From Clostridia bacterium (GTDB taxonomy: Bacteria; Bacillota; Clostridia; Oscillospirales; Acutalibacteraceae), in the NCBI GenBank assembly GCA_900771185.1, contig CAAGND010000159.1, positions 1 through 11,011 on the forward strand: a DNA stretch of 11,011 nucleotides, in the 5' to 3' direction. Position 1 is the first letter of the stretch. Every line of letters begins with the position of its first letter. Below are positions 7,507 through 11,011 of the stretch, piece after piece. The translations under genes and the position numbers were made by a program. A model generated the notes under the pieces. That model was given only the letters and a program-made list of their open reading frames with translations, did not search any database and had not been told where the DNA came from.

Positions 7507-7541
7507 ACTGCCGGCGAAAAAATTCGCCGTTCACCGCCTTT
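7507..7541 (-). promoter_or_regulatory. Displaced Shine-Dalgarno plus hairpin in the TIM-barrel leader
   Basis: On the minus strand AAAGGCGGTGA (7541-7531) is the only good ribosome binding sequence, but its core is about 25-30 bases from the ATG. Between them, CGGCGAA (7529-7523) and TTCGCCG (7518-7512) form a perfect 7-bp hairpin with a 4-base loop. Folding it would leave about 6 bases between GGTGA and ATG, a normal spacing. The addA start uses the same GGCGGTGA core unspaced. That RNA folding sets the spacing is inference. Confidence 0.5.
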
Positions 7542-7555
7542 CATAGAATAATTTT

Positions 7556-7584
7556 AATGTACCATATTTCTCCCATAAATACAA
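7556..7584 (-). promoter_or_regulatory. Candidate promoter for the TIM-barrel gene
   Basis: Read on the minus strand, TTGTAT (7584-7579) and TACATT (7561-7556) are separated by 17 bases. A TG one base before the -10 gives an extended -10 (TGGTACATT). Both hexamers are only partial matches, so this is tentative. Confidence 0.35.
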
Positions 7585-7603
7585 TGATTTTTTAATCAAT
7601 ATA

Positions 7604-7612
7604 TGTTATAAT
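7604..7612 (+). promoter_or_regulatory. Extended -10 promoter for addBA
   Basis: TGTTATAAT matches the extended -10 consensus TG-N-TATAAT exactly, with the consensus TATAAT at 7607-7612. No good -35 is present 17 bases upstream (the position reads AATGAT), as is common for extended -10 promoters. Transcription would begin near 7619, leaving a leader of about 25 bases that contains GGAG (7634-7637), 7 bases before the addB ATG. Confidence 0.65.
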
Positions 7613-7644
7613 AAACGAAGAACCATGATTTTCGGAGTGAGAAA

Positions 7645-10600
7645 ATGCTCAGACTTGTACTCTCCCGCGCGTCGGGCGGAAAAACAACATATATACATAA
7701 CCGCATCAAGGAGCTTGTTGACTGCGGCTGCGCGGGGGACATAATTCTCCTTGTGCCGGAGCAGTATTCCTTTGCCACTGAGCGCATGATGCTTGAAAAG
7801 CTCGGTGCCGCCGGAGCGTGCGGCGTGGAGGTGCTGAGCTTCACACGTCTTGCCAACTCCGTTTTCAGCACTCTCGGCTGGGAAAAGGGCAGGCGACTGA
7901 GCGAGGCGGGCAAGATTTTGCTTATGGGCAGAGCGCTGCGGCAGTGTACCGACAGGCTCAAAGTATATTCCAAAAGCGCTTCAAGTCCGTCTGTTGTGCG
8001 TGAGATGCTCTCACTTTCAGAGGAATTTTGTCAGTGCGCCGTGTCCGTCGGGGATATCGAACGCGCCATGAATCAAATGGAAGACGGACTTTTGAAAAGC
8101 AAGCTTTCCGATATATCGCTTGTGCTGTCCGTCTATCAGACATATATGTCTGACGGATATTTTGACGAGAGCAACCTGTTGACAGCGCTTGCAAAAAAGC
8201 TGTCCGGCAGTGACTGGTTTAACGGCAAAACCGTTTTTATTGACGCTTTCCGCGGGTTTACGGCTCAGGAGCTTGAGGTCATCGGTCAGATTCTTTCTCA
8301 GGCGCGGGATGTGTTCGTTACGCTCACAGCGCCCGACCTTGAGGAGTGCTCGACTGACGATATATTTTATCACACCAAAAAAACCGCGAAAAGGCTCAAA
8401 AGGCAGGCGGCGCTTCACAATGTCCCCGTTGCAAAGCCTGTTATAACCGATGGTGCGTCGAACGGCAAAAACAGCGCGCTGAGTGCGCTCGAAAAGAATT
8501 TTTTAAGCCCGTCAGCACCCGCTTTTGACGGTGACTGCGGCAATATTGCCGTGTGTGCCGCACCGGATATCCATGAAGAGTGCGCCTTTGCCGCCGCATG
8601 GATAAAAAGACTGCTCAGAACGGGTGAATACCGGAGCCGCGATATAGCCGTTATCATGCGGGATGAACAGACCTATACGCAGCCGATAAAGTCCGCGCTC
8701 GCAAAATGCGGCGTGCCCGTCTTTGAGGACAGGAGACAGCCGATAATCAATCAGCCGCTTATAACGCTTGTGCGCGGCGCGCTTCGTATAGCGGACAGAG
8801 GCTTTGAAACAGACAGTGTTCTGCGGTGTCTTAAAACCGGACTTTGTTCGCTTGACACACAGCAGGTGTCGGATATAGAAAATTATACATATCTCTGGCA
8901 GATAAACGGACAGAGCTGGCTTGAGGAGTGGACCTCGGACCCGGACGGCTTCGGAGAGCCGTCAAAGGACTGTGAGGAGCGGCTCAAAGAGCTGAACAGC
9001 CTCAGAAGCAGAGCGGTGGAACCGTTTGTCAGATTCAGAAATTCAATGAAAAAAACAACAGGAAAAAAGGCGGCGGAGAGCGTTTTCGCACTTCTGTGCG
9101 AGCTTGAAACGGCTCAGAGTCTGAAAGAACTTGCAATAGCTCTTGAGGATTCGGGTGAGACCGCCATAGCTCTCGAGACGGAGCGCCTGTGGGATGTTCT
9201 GTGCGAGCTGCTGGACACCGCCGCGCAGACGCTCGGCGATGCTCCCGTCACTGCCGGACAGTTCTGTGACTATTTTGACCTCATGCTCTCCACCTGCACT
9301 CTCGGCGAAATTCCGCAGGGCCTCAACGAAATAACCGTCGGCGGTGCACAGCGCATAAGACCAACCGCGCCCAAGGCCGTGTTTATTCTCGGTGCCAATG
9401 CGGGCGCTTTTCCGCTCTCACCGTCTCAGGGCGGCGTGCTCAATATCAGGGATCGCATGGCGCTTTCACAGGCGGGGATAGAGACTGCCGTGTTCGGCGA
9501 GGAGAGTGTCGCTGAGGAACGCTTTATCGCTTACAGCGCCTGCTGCTGCGCGAGCGAAAAGCTTGTGATAAGCTTCCCCTCCAAGGGCGCGGACGGCGGA
9601 GAGCTTTCCGAGTCTGAAATAGTCACGTTTATAAAGGAGCATTTCCCGTCCTGCACTCGGATAGACACTCTGTCCGAAGACCCTCTGCTGCTTGCCGAGG
9701 GAAAAGAACCCGCATTCGAGCTCGCAGCCTCACTTATGCGTTCCGGCGGAGAACTTTATGAGTCGTTGAGAGAATATTTTTCAGCGGATGCCGGGTACGC
9801 GGGCAGACTCAAAGCGCTTGACAACGCGGCGGGTGAACGCAGCTTTAAAATAGAGTCGGGCGAGACCGCCCGCCGGCTTTTCGGCGAAAATCTCAATCTT
9901 TCCCCCTCGAGGGCTGAAATGTTTTACCGCTGCCCGTTTTCTTATTTCTGCCGCTACGGAATAGATCTCAGGGAAAGAAAGCCCGCCTCTTTCGACCCGC
10001 TGCAAAAAGGTACCGTTATACATCTTGTGCTTGAAAAGATGCTGAGCAAATATACTCCGCAGGAGCTCTGCGAGCTGACGGATGAGGAACGCCTCGGGGA
10101 AATCAGAAAAATCATGGACGGATATCTTTCAAAATATCTTGACCGCGCGGCGAGAAGTGATAGGTTTATATACCTCTATGAACGCCTTGCCAAAAGTGTT
10201 GACGAGGTTGTAGCAAGGATAGCCGCGGAGTTTCTGTGCAGCGATTTCCGCCCCGTGGATGTTGAGCTCAGCATAGCTTATGACGGAGACGTGGCGCCTT
10301 ACACACTGAAGATGCCGTCCGGGGGCAGCGTGCGCTTTTCCGGCAAGGTTGACAGAGTTGACAGCGCCGTGGTGGACGGCAGAAAATATATCCGTGTCAT
10401 AGACTATAAGTCCTCCGGCAAGCCCTTTGCCGTAGCCGATGTGTTGAGCGGACTTAACATGCAGATGCTCATATATCTGTTCACCCTTATAAAAAACGGC
10501 ACCGGACGCTATGGTGAGAGCCTGCCCGCCGGAGTGCTGTATATGCCCGCAAAGGCGCCCGCCGTTACGCTGGAGAGGGGGGCGGAGGTTTCCGCCGATA

Positions 10601-10968
10601 AAAAGAAGCAGAAGGCCTGCCGCATGCAGGGAATTGTGCTTGAAAATGCCGGCGTGGTGCTCGCTATGGATAACAGCGGAGAGGGCGTTTTTGTGCCTGC
10701 GAATATAGATAAAAACGGCGATGTCAAGGGCAGTGTCATAGGTCTTGACGAGCTGTCAAAGCTGTGGGAGCGGGTTGATTCCCTGCTCATTGATATGGGA
10801 GAGGAGCTGCACGGCGGCAACATATCGGCTCTCCCGGCGCAGGGAAAAAGATATAAGGATATCTGCTCAAAGTGTGAGTTTTGGGATATCTGCACTCGTG
10901 AGAGCGGGATGCCGATGCGTGAAATAGACGAGGATGCAAAGATAGGCGGTGATGAGAATGAGCGTTAA
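7645..10968 (+). CDS. addB: ATP-dependent helicase/nuclease subunit AddB
   Basis: This 1107-residue protein is AddB-sized. With AddA it forms the helicase-nuclease that unwinds and resects double-strand breaks, playing the RecBCD role in Firmicutes. The N-terminus has the P-loop region S-R-A-S-G-G-K-T-T (7-15) and the family segment L-V-P-E-Q-Y-S-F. Helicase-fold domains without intact motor motifs follow. The C-terminal nuclease is complete: His793 (G-T-V-I-H), Asp903 (G-K-V-D-R-V-D), Asp920 and Lys922 (I-D-Y-K-S-S), and Gln940 (N-M-Q-M-L-I-Y). The Fe-S cluster cysteines are present: C763 (Y-R-C-P-F-S-Y-F), C1074, C1077 and C1083. The C-x2-C-x5-C spacing equals that of Bacillus subtilis AddB. 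The P-loop starts with Ser rather than the usual Gly. GGAG (7634-7637) sets the start. The end overlaps addA by 11 bases. Confidence 0.95.
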   Translation: MLRLVLSRASGGKTTYIHNRIKELVDCGCAGDIILLVPEQYSFATERMMLEKLGAAGACGVEVLSFTRLANSVFSTLGWEKGRRLSEAGKILLMGRALRQCTDRLKVYSKSASSPSVVREMLSLSEEFCQCAVSVGDIERAMNQMEDGLLKSKLSDISLVLSVYQTYMSDGYFDESNLLTALAKKLSGSDWFNGKTVFIDAFRGFTAQELEVIGQILSQARDVFVTLTAPDLEECSTDDIFYHTKKTAKRLKRQAALHNVPVAKPVITDGASNGKNSALSALEKNFLSPSAPAFDGDCGNIAVCAAPDIHEECAFAAAWIKRLLRTGEYRSRDIAVIMRDEQTYTQPIKSALAKCGVPVFEDRRQPIINQPLITLVRGALRIADRGFETDSVLRCLKTGLCSLDTQQVSDIENYTYLWQINGQSWLEEWTSDPDGFGEPSKDCEERLKELNSLRSRAVEPFVRFRNSMKKTTGKKAAESVFALLCELETAQSLKELAIALEDSGETAIALETERLWDVLCELLDTAAQTLGDAPVTAGQFCDYFDLMLSTCTLGEIPQGLNEITVGGAQRIRPTAPKAVFILGANAGAFPLSPSQGGVLNIRDRMALSQAGIETAVFGEESVAEERFIAYSACCCASEKLVISFPSKGADGGELSESEIVTFIKEHFPSCTRIDTLSEDPLLLAEGKEPAFELAASLMRSGGELYESLREYFSADAGYAGRLKALDNAAGERSFKIESGETARRLFGENLNLSPSRAEMFYRCPFSYFCRYGIDLRERKPASFDPLQKGTVIHLVLEKMLSKYTPQELCELTDEERLGEIRKIMDGYLSKYLDRAARSDRFIYLYERLAKSVDEVVARIAAEFLCSDFRPVDVELSIAYDGDVAPYTLKMPSGGSVRFSGKVDRVDSAVVDGRKYIRVIDYKSSGKPFAVADVLSGLNMQMLIYLFTLIKNGTGRYGESLPAGVLYMPAKAPAVTLERGAEVSADKKKQKACRMQGIVLENAGVVLAMDNSGEGVFVPANIDKNGDVKGSVIGLDELSKLWERVDSLLIDMGEELHGGNISALPAQGKRYKDICSKCEFWDICTRESGMPMREIDEDAKIGGDENER

Positions 10969-11011
10969 ATGGACCCCGGAACAGCTTGATGCCATTGATT
11001 CGAGAAAGGGC
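10958..11011 (+). CDS. addA: ATP-dependent helicase/nuclease subunit AddA, N-terminus only
   Basis: The right edge cuts this gene after 18 codons. M-S-V-K-W-T-P-E-Q-L-D-A-I matches the Q-motif opening of AddA (W-T-x-E-Q-x-x-A-I), just before where the Walker A would lie. AddA supplies the 3'-5' UvrD-like helicase motor and one nuclease domain of the AddAB complex. The ATG at 10958 was chosen because AGGCGGTGA (10944-10952) ends 5 bases upstream; an in-frame ATG at 10952 overlaps that site and is less likely. The gene overlaps the end of addB by 11 bases, so the two subunits are co-transcribed and probably translationally coupled. The short visible length limits the call, but position and motif agree. 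Confidence 0.9.
   Translation, partial: MSVKWTPEQLDAIDSRKG

Noticed and set aside
7503..7544. 13-codon minus-strand mini-ORF whose TGA overlaps the TIM-barrel ATG
   Set aside because: It has no ribosome binding site of its own, its sequence is largely the Shine-Dalgarno and hairpin, and an overlap of this kind can easily arise by chance. The hairpin explanation is preferred.

Overview
The window looks like chromosomal DNA from a Gram-positive, clostridial-type bacterium. The evidence is an addB-addA recombination pair (the AddAB type typical of Firmicutes), strong GGAG/AGGCGGTGA-type Shine-Dalgarno sites, tightly packed and often overlapping genes, and moderately GC-rich coding sequence. A gut Oscillospiraceae/Ruminococcaceae-like source fits the protein style, but that is inference. 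I see no mobile element, tRNA, rRNA or CRISPR array. No intergenic gap exceeds about 140 bases.

Region 1 (1-6564, plus strand) is a run of six co-directional genes: a GNAT acetyltransferase cut by the left edge, a Gfo/Idh/MocA NAD(P)-dependent oxidoreductase, a PPC/DUF296-domain protein, a short QueG-like protein with two [4Fe-4S] clusters, a family-38 alpha-mannosidase, and an alpha/beta-hydrolase esterase. The first four are separated by 12 bases or fewer or overlap. Two short spacers (48 and 40 bases) flank the mannosidase, and each carries the 10-mer GGTTACTAAA. The set reads as a small carbohydrate locus: the mannosidase trims mannosides, the esterase may remove acyl groups, and the oxidoreductase may act on a sugar. 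The PPC and Fe-S proteins have no evident role in that scheme. None of the enzymes has a visible signal peptide, so they should act in the cytoplasm. A 12-bp hairpin at 6572-6601 ends the run.

Region 2 (6643-7506, minus strand) is one TIM-barrel sugar phosphate isomerase/epimerase-type gene, convergent with the esterase. Its leader has an unusual layout: the best Shine-Dalgarno is separated from the ATG by an 18-base hairpin.

Region 3 (7645 to the right edge, plus strand) starts from an extended -10 promoter and encodes AddB, then the first codons of AddA. Together these form the helicase-nuclease that resects double-strand breaks. AddB keeps its four Fe-S cysteines and nuclease residues, but its P-loop deviates from the usual form.

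I do not see an obvious new defence or mobile system. The points most worth a second look are the coupled PPC/QueG-like pair, the repeated motif flanking the mannosidase, and the hairpin-spaced ribosome binding site.
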